Origin: Psettodes erumei
Lineage: Eukaryota > Chordata > Actinopteri > Pleuronectiformes > Psettodidae
DNA length: 64,000 nucleotides
Direction of reading: 5' to 3'
Assembly (NCBI GenBank): GCA_016785225.1
Contig: JAFBJZ010000771.1
Location: 2,490,501 to 2,554,500, forward strand
Positions 11,532 to 24,000 of the stretch are shown piece after piece (within the stretch, counting starts at the first letter, position 1; every line of letters starts with the position of its first letter). The translations under genes and the position numbers were made by a program. The notes beneath the pieces were generated by a model. The model worked only from the letters and a program-made list of their open reading frames with translations, did no database searches and had not been told where the DNA came from.

Positions 11532-14500
11532 ATGAAAGAGAATAAAATGAAGCCCAAACGCATCCAGAGGCACAGAGACCCGATTGGCAAGGTAAAAGTA
11601 GCTTTTTAAAATTACCTTTATTTTACTGTTTATTATTGCAATGACTTGTTTTCGCATTAAATTTGAAACGTATGGTTGAGCTCATTTAAGGTTATTGCCA
11701 TCGCACATGCTGAGCTGACAGTGATTCTAAAGCAAGGAATCTTTGTAATATGTGTACGTGTTCTCGTTAAACGTTCGATATTTGACCAAATAAATGACCG
11801 GCTGGTCTGTTAGTAAAATAGATGGATTCTTCTGCCGTTGATCAGTTCACCTAGTGATGTTTACTATTCACGGGGTCAGATGAGATTAACTTGTGGACAT
11901 CACCTTCATTTTCTCTCTCTCTGATTAAATTCAGGAAAGGCCATCAACACCGGTGACAGGACAACGCTGAGCCAAGCAAAACCGGCGCTAGGCACGTCCT
12001 CCTCCGCTCAAGTCAAACCTTTTGCTGGGAAAGTGTTTTACCTGGACCTGCCATCAAACAGAGCAGCAGAGATATTGGAGAGCGACATCAAAGAACTGGG
12101 AGGGGTGAGACGAAAAAACCGAAACCCTTTTGGTTCATTTTTGATTGGAGGAAGGCTCCAGATCACCTTTATATCTCTAATGTCGATGTGGCTTATCCAT
12201 GGTTAGGGTATTTGAAAAAGCGATTCACACTCTTTGCGCAGATTGTCCTAAAGGTCTTGACGAAATCCCGTAAACCTTATCTCGTCTCTCACTCAGACTG
12301 TTGAGAAGTTCTTCAGTAAGGAAATCAAATATCTGGTGTCCAACAAGAGGGAGGCCAGATATGTGCGGTGCTTCAGGCAGGACTCTCCCGTCCTCGGCCC
12401 GGACTCGGCTCAAAGTTCGCCTCACCCTCGCTCAAACCCGCGCCGACCTGGCAGCCACGCGGACAACAACCCCAAAAAATCGCAGAGTCAGACAGACACG
12501 GTGAGTTCACTTTCGTTGCTGCGACCTGTGCTTCGTGTCTTGCTGTTTTGCATGGTTTCATACGCCTCGCCTGAAGACGAAACAGGAAATGCTTTTACAA
12601 TATATCTCACGTTAATCTGTTTCTTTTGATAAAGCAAGTTTTTCTGCTGTTTCGCAGTTCGTCACAAGTCGAGGGAAGGCTTTGGTGGAGAGGGTGGTGA
12701 AAGAGCAGGTTTGTTAGGTCAACACTAATGAGTTTACCAAGGAATTTCGATTGGTTCTTTTCTGTGCTAACAGGCACTTGTTTGTTTTTAGGAGAGGGTC
12801 AAAATGAACAAGATTCTGTCAAATGCTCTGGAGTGGGGTGTGAAAATCCTCTACGTAGACGGTACAGAGGTTCACCCGCTTTTTCTTACATTTGCGCCGA
12901 CAGCTGTTTGCAGGATTTATTTTTGTGCATTAAACAGTAGCTAACTTTGCTTTGACTTACTGTGGCCTTATCTGTATTATTTTTTTTTTTCTGGCAACTG
13001 CAGATGTAATAGCATATGTACAGAAGAGAAAAAAGATTGTCGGCAGCCAGTGTCCTGCAACCACAGCGGTCAAAATGAGTGTAAGTTTAATGGGTTCAAT
13101 GCAGTAGTTGTGAAAATGGAATCATATATATTTTTTTTTTTTTAGATCAGGTCAAAGGTACATTTTTAATGCTTTTTTCTGTTGTTCTCAATAGGTCAAA
13201 GCTGAGTCAACAGCGAAACAAGACCTTCAGAAATGTCAAAGGTAAATGTCTCATCTAGGACTTTTTTTCTGAGCTGATGAGCTTATTACCTGTTGTTTTT
13301 GGACTAAATACCAGGATGTTTTTTTCCAGGTGGACGAATCCGTAAACCCTTCATCAAGGTGGAGGATTCAAGCAGGTAAAAGACAGTCGGTTAAAAGAAG
13401 CTGACAACCCCCTGCTGTCTTTTTTTTTTACATCTGGGGCCCTTTTAAAATGCTTCTTCTCCCTTCCTCAGACACTACCGCCCAATCTACCTCACGATGC
13501 CGCACATGCCTGAGTTCAGCCTGAGGGCCGTTCCTCCTTGTAGTCCCTTCTGTGCCGAGGACAAGGATCCTCCAGGGAACAGGCAGCAGGGGCACAGGTT
13601 CGGTGTTTTCCTCTCCGCATTGCTCTTAGCTAAATGACCGTGTAGGCAGTACAGTACGTGTTCAAATTACTACTTTTATTTGTTCCACCCTACCTCGCCA
13701 AACAGGGGCGGAAAAGCCGTAGCCAGCGACGAGCGAGCTCACGGCCGAAAGAAGAACAGGGACAAGAAACGAGGCGGCTACTGCGAGTGCTGCACGATCA
13801 AATATGAGAACCTCGCGACGGTAACTTCGCGTTCTTTAAATGCTTCATAATAGCCTCCACGGAACAGCATTAACTGAGTGTTATTTATTCTTTTATTTTT
13901 TTTTTCCTTCAGCATCTACAGAGTGAACGTCACAAGGCTTTCTCCAAGAGTGAGCAGTACTTGGTGGTGGACAGACAGGTTTCAGCGCTGCGGTGCAACT
14001 TCATCCACATCAAAACTCAAGTCAAAAGGTATTGTTGTTTTTTTTTGTTCACGAGCAATAAAAAAAAAAAAGAATATTATAATCTCTCTTCTTTTTGTTT
14101 TGACGTATCCACATCTTTTATCTTTCTGTTCCATTATGGATAACACAGTTTTTCTTTGATTCCCATTAGACCAAAGTGCAGTGTTTCCTCTTTTCTGGTT
14201 CCTCCTGAACCACGTAGGAAAGCTGAGCTAAGGCCCAAGGGAGACCTTGATACCACAGAGACTGTTAAAGAGGAGCGGCACCCGACTGTCGGCGCGGAAA
14301 CTTATTCAGGACACACTTTAAAAATCGGATCAGCTGCTGCTCCTGCCCATCGGACTCGCAGAGAAGGAGACGGGAGGAACTGTGACACTTACGCCGACAG
14401 ATCCAAGCACAAATGTCTCGCGCGAAAACGGCCGTGCCGACAGAACTCCTTGAGTTCGTGCCCTCAAGTCGCTGAGCAGGCTCAAAGTGCTCAGCCCCAG

Positions 14501-14902
14501 CTGGAAACAGCCCCCTCTGCAGGTGAAGGCTTTGTCTCTTTTCCCTCCAGAGTTTTGCAGAACGACGACGCCTCGGAAAGCCTAAACGTCGTGGCAAATC
14601 AGAAAGAGGGGTCTGACACGAACAAGGATTCGTTACTCTTTGAATCGGCTCAGGAAGGAAGCGTGTCGCCGGACGGAATGGCTGGAAACGAAGGGGAAAG
14701 GCTTCCCTCGCAGAGCTTCTCCCCGGTGCGGAAAATACGGAGAAGGGTCAGAGTTTATAAGCGGAAAAGACGGAAATTAAACGCGCACGCTGGACATGCA
14801 GAGCCAAGTCGTGTCCCTCCACACTCCACGCTGAAGCTTTGGGAGCTTTTCCTGTCGAGCGATGACATGGACGTGGAGTTTCGGGATTCGAGGCCTAAAT
14901 GA
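11532..14902 (+). CDS. dbf4: dbf4, regulatory subunit of Cdc7 (DDK) kinase
   Basis: Twelve coding exons: 11532-11591, 11940-12104, 12297-12500, 12658-12708, 12792-12861, 13004-13080, 13202-13241, 13330-13375, 13472-13597, 13706-13820, 13913-14028, 14170-14902. They sum to 1803 nt, 600 residues plus TGA. Motif N (BRCT-like): GKVFYLDLPSNRAAEILESD and EKFFSKEIKYLVSNKREARY. Then ILSNALEWGVKILYVDDVIAYV. Motif M: GGRIRKPFIKVED and HYRPIYL. Motif C (DBF4 zinc finger, CC/HH): GYCECCTIKYENLATHLQSE then RHKAF. The last exon encodes a disordered tail with a basic, NLS-like cluster (KIRRRVRVYKRKRRK) and LWELFLSSDD near the end. Family knowledge: activates Cdc7 to phosphorylate MCM at origins. Two in-frame start codons exist (11532 and 11547). 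Exons 2 and 7 need acceptors a few bases downstream of an obvious AG, so their 5' edges are the least certain. Confidence 0.93.
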
Positions 14903-15507
14903 CCCGAGGCGGTTAACTGGACTATCATTGCATTTTCCAATGCTACAACCACACCACATTGTGTGTCATTAACGTGCAAGACAACAAATTGTTCTTGTTT
15001 TCAGGAACAGATGTTTTGGTGATACACAGCATATGGAATTAACCACCACCCTTCTGCTGATGCCCTGTAACATTTTGTTTACAGCTTGGTAGAAAATATA
15101 AAATTTCTAAGTGGTAAAATGGCACATGTTGTGTACGAGTTTTATAATTTGCACATTTCCTCAGAAATGTCCCAATTAGATGTTTTTGTCACTAATATTC
15201 CATCAATTTTCCGAAACTAAAATAATGTATCCATAACTACAATATTCCCAAGACAGCAACGACTTGATATTCGGTTGCAGCCCTTTTAATAATATTACGC
15301 ACATTGATTATGGACCGAATTGTCCAATATTTGCCCATTCTGTCCAAGTTGCCTCACTCTTGGAACCGTTCCATATTATCCATTCAGTTTAAATAAGGAA
15401 ATCTCTGTGTGTACATTGTTTTTCCGAAAATGCTCCAGTTTATATCACGAGTCGGAAACAAATGCACAGCAGCTTGAGCCTCTAAACTTGAACAAACCTC
15501 AATTTAT

Positions 15508-15534
15508 ACACACACACACACACACACACACACA
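15508..15534. repeat. CA microsatellite
   Basis: About 13 CA units between dbf4 and adam22. Confidence 0.97.
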
Positions 15535-16479
15535 ACACCCTTCACACGGAATCTGTGAGACCTTATGGATGACATAAAACAGTAACTTGAATTCTTTCTA
15601 AGTGCACTTTTCACGACCTGCCTTTGTGTGCTTTTTTTCCCCTGAAGCTTTAGCTCCTCTTTTCCCTTTCCCCTGCATTTAGTACATTAGCATGGTGCCC
15701 TTGTTCTCCCTCACGTGAATACGCTGGGTCAAATGGGAGTCTCTGTGCCACGGGTGTCAACAAAAAGACGTGAGCAACTGTGCGTTTTGATCTCATACGG
15801 CTTATAACCTGCTCCCGCTTTGCTTTCTGATCAATATGCCAAAAAAAAAAAAAAGAACCAAAACGGCACCCCTCGTCTGCAAACAGGCGTGTGCCATTCC
15901 TCAAACATGCACGCATTAAAAATTCGTCCATCATCGATGCTTGCTTAACTTTTGCAGGCTTGTCTGGGGGCTGGAGTCTATACATGTTGTACAAAGAAAA
16001 CCATTTTTTTTAAATTAAAAGAAATTTAGTGTTGTTGCACCCCTAATTATGAGCAAAACAATTGGCCCAGTGCAACCTGCACAAAAACAAAACAAAAAAC
16101 AGACACAGTTGCAAGCGTGGTCATGCATCTCCTTCCCCCAGATAATGTAACTTGGCCTCTTCAGCCATGGCAGATGATGTGAGTCATGTTGATGATAACA
16201 GGCAGAATTGGGCAGGAATGGCTCTCCTGCAGTCATTTAACATGGGGGGAGGGTGTGTGTGGGTGGGGGGGTGGGGGGGGTTCTCTCGTGTCATCCCAGT
16301 CGGCGCAAGGCAGGGCCCACAGCTTTTCTCCATCCTGTCTCCGCTCATATTTATGCATTAGACGTTTCTGCAGCGAGCCGCTCGGATGCTGATGTGTTTT
16401 AAGGAGGCGTCCCCAGTCCTCTCCTCCTCCCTCCCCCTCCCTCTCCACCTCTCTCGCTCTGTCCTCCCTGCCTCCTCAG

Positions 16480-16693
16480 CGCCGCTGATCCGCGGGGGTC
16501 TCGGCGCGCTCAGACGCTCTCGGCGATCAGACCCGTAAAGTGGACCCCGATGGCCCCCCGCCAGAGGGACTGCGCTAACCAGACGACCAGCCAAGGCTCC
16601 ACGCTCTCCTAGCGAAGGCGGGACACCGAGAGCCCGCTCCTGGAATACCGCATTGTTTTATAATTCCCAACCAGAGGGAGAGAGAGAAGGGTG
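16480..16693 (+). promoter_or_regulatory. CpG-rich adam22 proximal promoter / 5' UTR
   Basis: Dense CpG (for example GATCCGCGGGGGTC, GGCGCGC-like stretches) directly upstream of the signal-peptide exon, in contrast to the AT-rich flanks. Position and composition only; no transcription start can be assigned. Confidence 0.45.
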
Positions 16694-16781
16694 ATGATGC
16701 GCCCGCGATGGTGGATTTCCCTTTTGTGCGTCTGTGGACTGATGCACGTCGGACACCAGAGCAACCCAAATGCCCAAGATG
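16694..16781 (+). other. adam22: adam22 exon 1: start codon and signal peptide
   Basis: Tandem ATG ATG (16694, 16697) then MMRPRWWISLLCVCGLMHVG, a basic n-region followed by a hydrophobic core, and a donor after GAT G (phase 1). This is the expected secretory leader of an ADAM. Confidence 0.85.
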
Positions 16782-19700
16782 GTAACTGATACTGTTTTTT
16801 TTATTATAATATTTTACATACATGAATCTAACGCAAACAAAGCATTAAATCATCATTAATGGGCCTGTGTTTCTACATGTTATTTATCACAGCTCGGTTC
16901 ACTTCACCATCCACGTCCAGAATGTGCACGCAGCCTATAGCTGTTCCGTGTTTATCAAACGAAATGGGACACATCGACGTTACAGATGGCGGTGTTTGTT
17001 GATAAATGCGTCTCTGACGGGCGGGAAATGAAATCGGTGTTTTCCATCCCCACCCCCCACCACAACCCCCTCTCTCTGTGTGCGTGCAGGAGACGCCTCG
17101 CCGAGCTCGAAGGCTCTTCGCGATGCGGGCAGGTTCGTCGGGAAGGAGGACACGGTGCCTCTCCGCCTGCTCTACAGCAGGCACAGCCACAGCCAGATCA
17201 CGCAGGATGAGCTCAGCACCAGGGTGAAAGCCAGCCCCGGCTCCACGCAGGTACACGGCGTCTTGTCGGGATGGAGGGAGAGGAGGAGGAGGAGGAGGAG
17301 GAGAGGGAGAGAGAGAGAGAGGGTGGGATATGTCTTTAGCAGACGTCTCTCTCCGTTTCCAGCCTGTTTGGGTTTGCATCGGTTCATCTGCCCCAGCCCT
17401 CACAGGCTCGATACATAAATAGTAAATTGCCAGCATGACATTAAAAAAAAAAAAAACTTGAAACATTTAGGCAGGAACGGACCCTGACTGTTCGCAGGTG
17501 CCGTACGTGTCATCACTGCCCTCATAAGCATAAGGATCAACTGATTTTTAAAAACATTCAGCTCAGCAATGGGACCTCAGCTTTTCACTCTTCACTCTTC
17601 ATTTTGTCCACGCTGCACATTTAACAGCTCATCAGCTATAGTCATCCGGCCAACCAGGATAATTAATATTTAAGCGGAAAACTTGCATCTTGTCCGTCCA
17701 GCTGGGGTTGCTGTCCCAGCAGCTGTCTCACCTATCAGCTCACATGTCTCCTGCCAGCGAGCAGCGTTATTCACCTCGTTCGTGGGTGAATGCTGTTAGA
17801 GCCTGTCTGATATCATCAGCAGATTTTAGCATAGCACAGTTGTGAAGTTGCCCCAGAGAAATGATAGAAATAAACAATGATAATTTAGAAAACAGTGTTG
17901 CCATTAAATGGCTTGACAACAAAAAGAAATCCTATCCAAATGTTTTTTTTTTTTATTTGTAATGTGTTTATGTTATTAAAAAAAAACTGGAATTAGATTC
18001 TCTCAACTCTCCAACGTCCCTCCAACTTTATTATAGGTATTTAATCTGCTGGCTGGATGTCTGGGTACTTTTTGCAATAATCTGCAGGAAATGTGTTCTG
18101 AGGAGGGACTGATCGCCACCATAATTTATAAATTTTAAATAAGATGATGAATCTATACATAAAGATACAGTAATTTGACGGTAATTTATACAGACAGTTT
18201 TTTTGTCATCAGTCCCATCATGTAGCCAGTCAAACACTGTAAGGCTAGGATGCAAGGCTGTATATGTTAAACTTCGTTTTATACCATATTTGCAAACATG
18301 ATCACCCACAAAATCCAATCCTGTAACAAAATAATGGAGACAGCTGCTGGTAGTTATCTAAATCCCATGGACACAATGAGGTTGTTAGGCGAGGAAGCCT
18401 ACCAGAGCCATTTGGCCATGTCTGCAATAACCAGTACAGTGCAGTTGTAATAATCACTGTATCTGCGTTCGCTGGCTCAGTTTGGTGAAACGGCGTTCCT
18501 GCTGGGTTCATTTCAATGGATGAGTCAATTAGCTTTGTGCGAACCCGTTGTGCGTTTTTAATTCGTGCTTCTTAGGATTGTGTAGGTTTGCCTCTTCAGA
18601 GTTTGGAGAGTGAAGAGGGCCTCAGATGGCAGCAGGCAGGGACGTGTTAACCCTTTGTCTCTCTCACACCTCAGACTGAGCTGCAGCCCGACGGGTAAAC
18701 AAATGAACAGGAACCATCTGCCATCAGATATTATTTTAATATTTTCTTTCAGAAACTGATACTATCCAATCACAGGGTTGTTACATGCACAGGCTTTCTG
18801 CGGGCTGGAATTTAAAGCCAGCGAAAGGCAAATTTTCTGCAGAGCAAGTTAACGTTTTTTTTTTTCTTACTTTCTTCAAAGATTCTCAAGATCATCATTA
18901 TCATATCATGCCTGAGTCCTTACGTTTTAATAAGTCAAGCCTCCCTCTGGAGTCAGTTAAAAAAAAGTATGTGTTTCTTGAGTTTTACAGCCCAGGAAAG
19001 CTGATTACAGTGTCTGAGAAATATATTTTGCTAAGTCACGGTTCCGAAAATAACTCACATAGGTAATTGGTAGCAGTCTCAGATTTGAATTGAAGCTATA
19101 AAACATACGTTGCAGTCATCTAGGGTAGGAGGAGGAGACAGTTGACGGCATCTTTGATTTGTGCTCTGAGTCTCTTATTATCGCTGCAGAGTTAAAATTT
19201 GTGATGTCACTTTGCACAAAGCTTGATCAGGTATTGGCCGTTTTTAGATCAGTAGCCTAAAAACAAATCCGTCAAGTAGTTCTGAAAATGTGTGACACAC
19301 AGGAAGTTATTTATATGCGTCTGCTGCATCGCCTATTTTCAGTCTCAGACACAAACACTACTGAATGAGCTGTAGGGAGTTCAGCAAAGTGCACTTGTTG
19401 TTTTGGTGGGAATGTGTGCTGGTTTGTATGTTTTTGCCTGCCCGCCTTTGTGTCTGCGTGTGCACTGGTAGCTCTTTACAGTCATACTCCTTCAGTTATG
19501 AGTGGAAAGTCAGGCCTGCTGTAACTCTGAAAATCAATGGAAGAAGAGTCGGCGGTGGTCTCGGAATATTGGCCCGGCTCAGTCGAGCAGGGATGCGCTT
19601 TCGTTAAACACAATTACTGGTACCTCCTCCCACCATGGATCCAATCTGCCTGATTAGATTTTGTCACAAGTGTGCCATACAAAGGGATTGCCCTTTGTAT

Positions 19701-21026
19701 GTGCTCACACCCACACACTACCTCTTACTGGCTCATGTATGCATTGATCACGCACAGACACACTGACAAACAATAGAGCCTGTGGTCACTGGGGACCTCA
19801 TGGCCTAAGTTCGTCCTTGGGTGAGCACAGGGGCACCCCTCTCCTCCACGCTGTCATTCAGCGGATCATCTGTGATGAAGAAAGACTGAGGGCTGAGGCC
19901 CCGGGGGGAGGGGGGCGATCTGTGTTTTTGCTTGTCTCTGGGACTCCCCTGGACCTGCACAGGAATGACTGTGGGGAGCTCTCATTGACCCAGGGGTGTG
20001 TAATATAGCCTACACCATATGTGCCCAGAGCTGAGAATGAATAAGCCCCTCCTCAAGCGACATCAGTCACTCAGACACAGCTTTTGCTCAAGTGTGTATG
20101 TATGTGAGTGTGGGCATTAAAAAAAAAAAAAAACCCTACATTTTTGATTTGTAGCTCAAGCTTCACAGCTGAGCTCCTTTGCAGGAACTCAGCTTCAGAT
20201 GAAGAAGTCAGAGCTTGATGCCTTTTAATGGAAAGAGTCTTAACCTACTGCTGATTGGTGCTGAAAAAAAAAGTCATCCATCAGCGTAGATGAGAATTGA
20301 TTGTGCATATGATAATGAACTGAACCATGAATGCGATAGTGACTGTCTTTATTAACAGAAAGGAAAAACAAAAACTGTCTTCTCTACCTTTTCTAGGTGA
20401 ACCATGTGGCCCAAGCAAGTTTTAAAGTTGAAGCTTTCGCTAGAGAATTCATCTTGGATGTGGAGCTGAATCAGTGAGTATTACGTTAATAAATCTGTCT
20501 GGCCAGCTGGCTGATTATCTGTTTGGCTAGCTCGCTGTATGTCTGTCTGGTTATTTGTCTCTCTCGATTGCTAGATATCTGTCCAACAGCCTTCCTAGCA
20601 GTTGTGTTAGTAGCTTAATTTCTCCTCTTGCCTATTATCTTTTTTTGTGTATGCTATGGCCGAGCTGACAACCACCATATTGTTTTATGCAAATGAAGAT
20701 TGGTTCTTTTTTTTTTTTATTCTCCCAAAATGTGCACTTGCTGGTTAAATTATCCGAGCGTGGGGTTATGTACGTGGGAAATTCACATTGTGTACTTGTT
20801 TAGTGGAAAATTTCCTGGCACATACTGTATATAGTTGGTCATCGCGGTGCTGCTGGACAGAAGTCACGTTATCCTGCTCCCTCTGGTGAAGTTCATTGCC
20901 TGTGTCTGGGATTGCAGTTTTACTACATAAATAATATCGAGTCTCGCGTGAAGTGTGCCATTGTATGAATGCATGTACAGTATGTGCAGCTTTGTGCATG
21001 TGTGTCTGTTTGCAGCAGGCCAGTTA

Positions 21027-21066
<40 letters not shown>

Positions 21067-24000
21067 TTTGTGTGTGATTTAGAGGTCCCATCATAATAAG
21101 AAGTGATTCATGGTAGAGGCTGGAGCTGCTCCACGAGACACCAATATTGATCACAGTGCTGCTGATGGAAAGCGAGCAACTCTCTCCTTATTTTCTCTCT
21201 CCCTCTCACTGTGTCTCTCCATCTTTTTCTCCGTTTCCCTCTGCCACCATTTGAGACGTATTTATCTTATTTTCCCCCGTTAGCTAGGCAGGCCATGCTT
21301 CTCGCTCGTCAGAGCAGAAATCCACTCCCCTACTGAGTGACACGACACAGGAATTTCCACATTTAGAGGATGTCTCTGTGAAGCCCGCAGCTCGTTGCGT
21401 GACGCTTCAGCTAATCGCCAACATACGCGCTTCTACATGCAGACAAATGCGCAGACGGTACATGTATGCACAGGCTGTCACACAAGCGCATGCACTTTCA
21501 TCAGCACTTGGCTTGAAGCACGGTCATTATTCATCTGTGTGACATAGTGCGCTTGCTGCACCCCTTCAATGTGGCAGAGAAAGGCTATCGAAGAAATGAA
21601 ACACTGATGTGAAATCCTGTATTTAGCGTACCAGAGAGTGGTTTCAACCAGTCTGGGCAACAGTTTGACATGTACGCCTCTGAATAAGAATGAGATCAGA
21701 GCAGTGAAGCATTCTACTGTGTAACTTTTACGCTTCTATACAAATCTTTGTACTGTTTGTAGGGCTGATCAGCACAAAGAAAAGAAATCAACTATTTGGT
21801 TAATCAATTAATCATTGTTCAACCAAAAGTACTCAACAAATCTCTAGTGTCAGCTTTTGCTGCTGTTATTTGACTGGTTTGATAAACTGAGTGATGTTTA
21901 ATTTTTTATAAAATTTTTAATTGACAGTCAGTTTAGAGGCGAGACAGGAAACATGGGACCAGAGAAGGTTATGAATTGGAACCACAGCCCCTCAGCTGTC
22001 CCAGCTGAGGGACGGCTTATTATGTGGTATGTGCCCCAACCACTGGGGAACCAGGGCAGCCCATCGTGGGTTTGTTTCCCCATTTTTCTGCATTTAATAG
22101 ACAGAATGACAAACCCATTCCTAAACTAATTATCAGATTAATTGAGAATGAAAATACTCTTGGAGCTTGGAGCAGTATATGTGCACGGTTACTGGCATTT
22201 TTTTTTTGTGGAGAGGCTTGGTTTTGGCTTACACATTCACCATCACCAGTTTTCCTTCCTTTCCTACCATGTAGGCAGAACTTTAGTATCCCTGAGTTGC
22301 CCGAATGAGTACAGTCCTCCTGACCTCCCACTGCCACACTCCTCTGTGAACCGATCCCCTACTTCAACAGCCACACCAATTTTGTTTACAGGTCGCTTTC
22401 ATGCCAGACAGAAAAAAAACACAGTTTATGTGTGTGTGTGGGTGGGTGCATGAGTGGGAGGTATTTTAGCTGACTTGGCCAACATGTTTTTTTGGCCCTG
22501 AGTAACAAAACCTAGTTCCCTCATTTTGATAAATGATTAACACCGCTGCTGCACAATTTTGTGTGTTTAATATTGCCACAAGCAAACAAGAAAGGTGTGT
22601 TTTTCAGCTTTAGTTATCTGCTGTGCAGTGCATACTGTATCATAAAATAATAATTACTATTGTCTTTGCGCAGTCTTTCAGAGAGTCTTTTTCCTCTGGT
22701 TAATATTTGGCCATAGACTGTGAATAATAGGAGCGTGGGTTTGTTATAAGGGGATATGCCTTGTGAATTCAAAACATTTTTTGAGCCTGTTTTTTCATTC
22801 ATCAGTTTTTCATCAAGCGCTCTTAGTTTTCAATGTAATGATTTTACTTTGTTTGGGTCATCCCCATTAATCTGCTTGCCACTGGGCTGTATAGACATCA
22901 TGTCGGTCCAGCACTTTGGTCCACTTGGCTGAAATAGCTCAAGAACCGCTGAATGGATTGCTATGATATTTGGTACAGACAGTCATGTTCTCCCTGGATG
23001 ATGAATCCCTTTGTGATCCTGATTTTTTTTTTTTTAATCTAGTACCACCATGACTTTGCATAGGATGTCTCAACAGCTACTGGACTAATTTATTGTGCGC
23101 ATTCACTTTCACGTTAACTTTGATCGAGTGCCTTCATCAGGTTAATCTTCTAACTTTGGTTTATGACCAAATATTAGCAAAACTAAATACAGAGCCACAG
23201 CTTTACTTTGTATTTATTGCTGCTTGCTTTAGAAAATGCTGGCGTGCTAACACGCAATATAATCTTTATTTATTTATTTTTTCATTTTCTCCCTACCCCT
23301 ATACTATCCATCTATCCATCCTGTCATAACGCAGGGTCATGGGGCTGTCTCTCCCAGAATGCATTGCCATGCAAGAGGCAGGGTATACCCTTGAGAGGTT
23401 TCTGCTCTGTCACTGAACTTACACATTTTGTTTCGATAAGAAAGTGCATCCTATACGGTGAGGACAATTTGCTATCCTAATGTGTGCGCTGTTCTTTGAT
23501 CAGTAACACGCCGTATCGACACAAGCCACCCCGTCTGAAGGGTGACAGTCTATAGAGAGGAAGTCAGGAGGGGGTTGGTGGGTCATGGGGTCTTTATCCC
23601 CCCCCCTCGCTTTCTTTGTCTTCCTCTTACTCCTCCATCTCAGCAGTCGCCTACAATTTACCATTACCATTTACCATGGGACTAGAGTGAGGTGAAAATT
23701 TGCACTGTGTTGGGGGTTGCCCCCCCCTTTTTTTTTAATCATCCTCAACCCCAGCACATTTATACACATGCTCTCTCTCTCTCACAAACGCATGCACACA
23801 CTCCACCCCACTCTCCATTCAGCCCTTACTCCCCCCCCTTTACCCCGCCCCTCCCACCTGCTTTCGCTGAATAATAGATGGTGCTGTAAGATTAAAGAGG
23901 AGTGTACACATGCACGTGTGTGTGTGTATGTGTGTGCATAATGGTTTCCATGAAAGGGAAACATTCAGCTGGTGCACGCTACGTATAAATGCCTCTTCAC

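Larger units (their letters stand above)
14903..16693. other. dbf4 3' UTR, intergenic gap and adam22 promoter/5' UTR
   Basis: After the dbf4 stop the sequence is AT-rich, with no clear canonical AATAAA nearby. A CA microsatellite lies at 15508-15534. From about 16250 it becomes G-rich and then CT-rich (about 16415-16460), and CpG-rich from about 16480 to 16640. That is consistent with a CpG promoter and 5' UTR of adam22, which begins coding at 16694. No other gene is recognisable. Confidence 0.55.

Noticed and set aside
12301..12629. Overlapping small frames around dbf4 exon 3
   Set aside because: One is the true exon frame continued into the intron; the others are shadows.
16873..17466. 197-residue minus-strand frame opposite adam22 exon 2
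   Set aside because: Rich in Pro/Leu/Ser from the purine tract on +, overlaps a genuine exon, and shows no homology I recognise.
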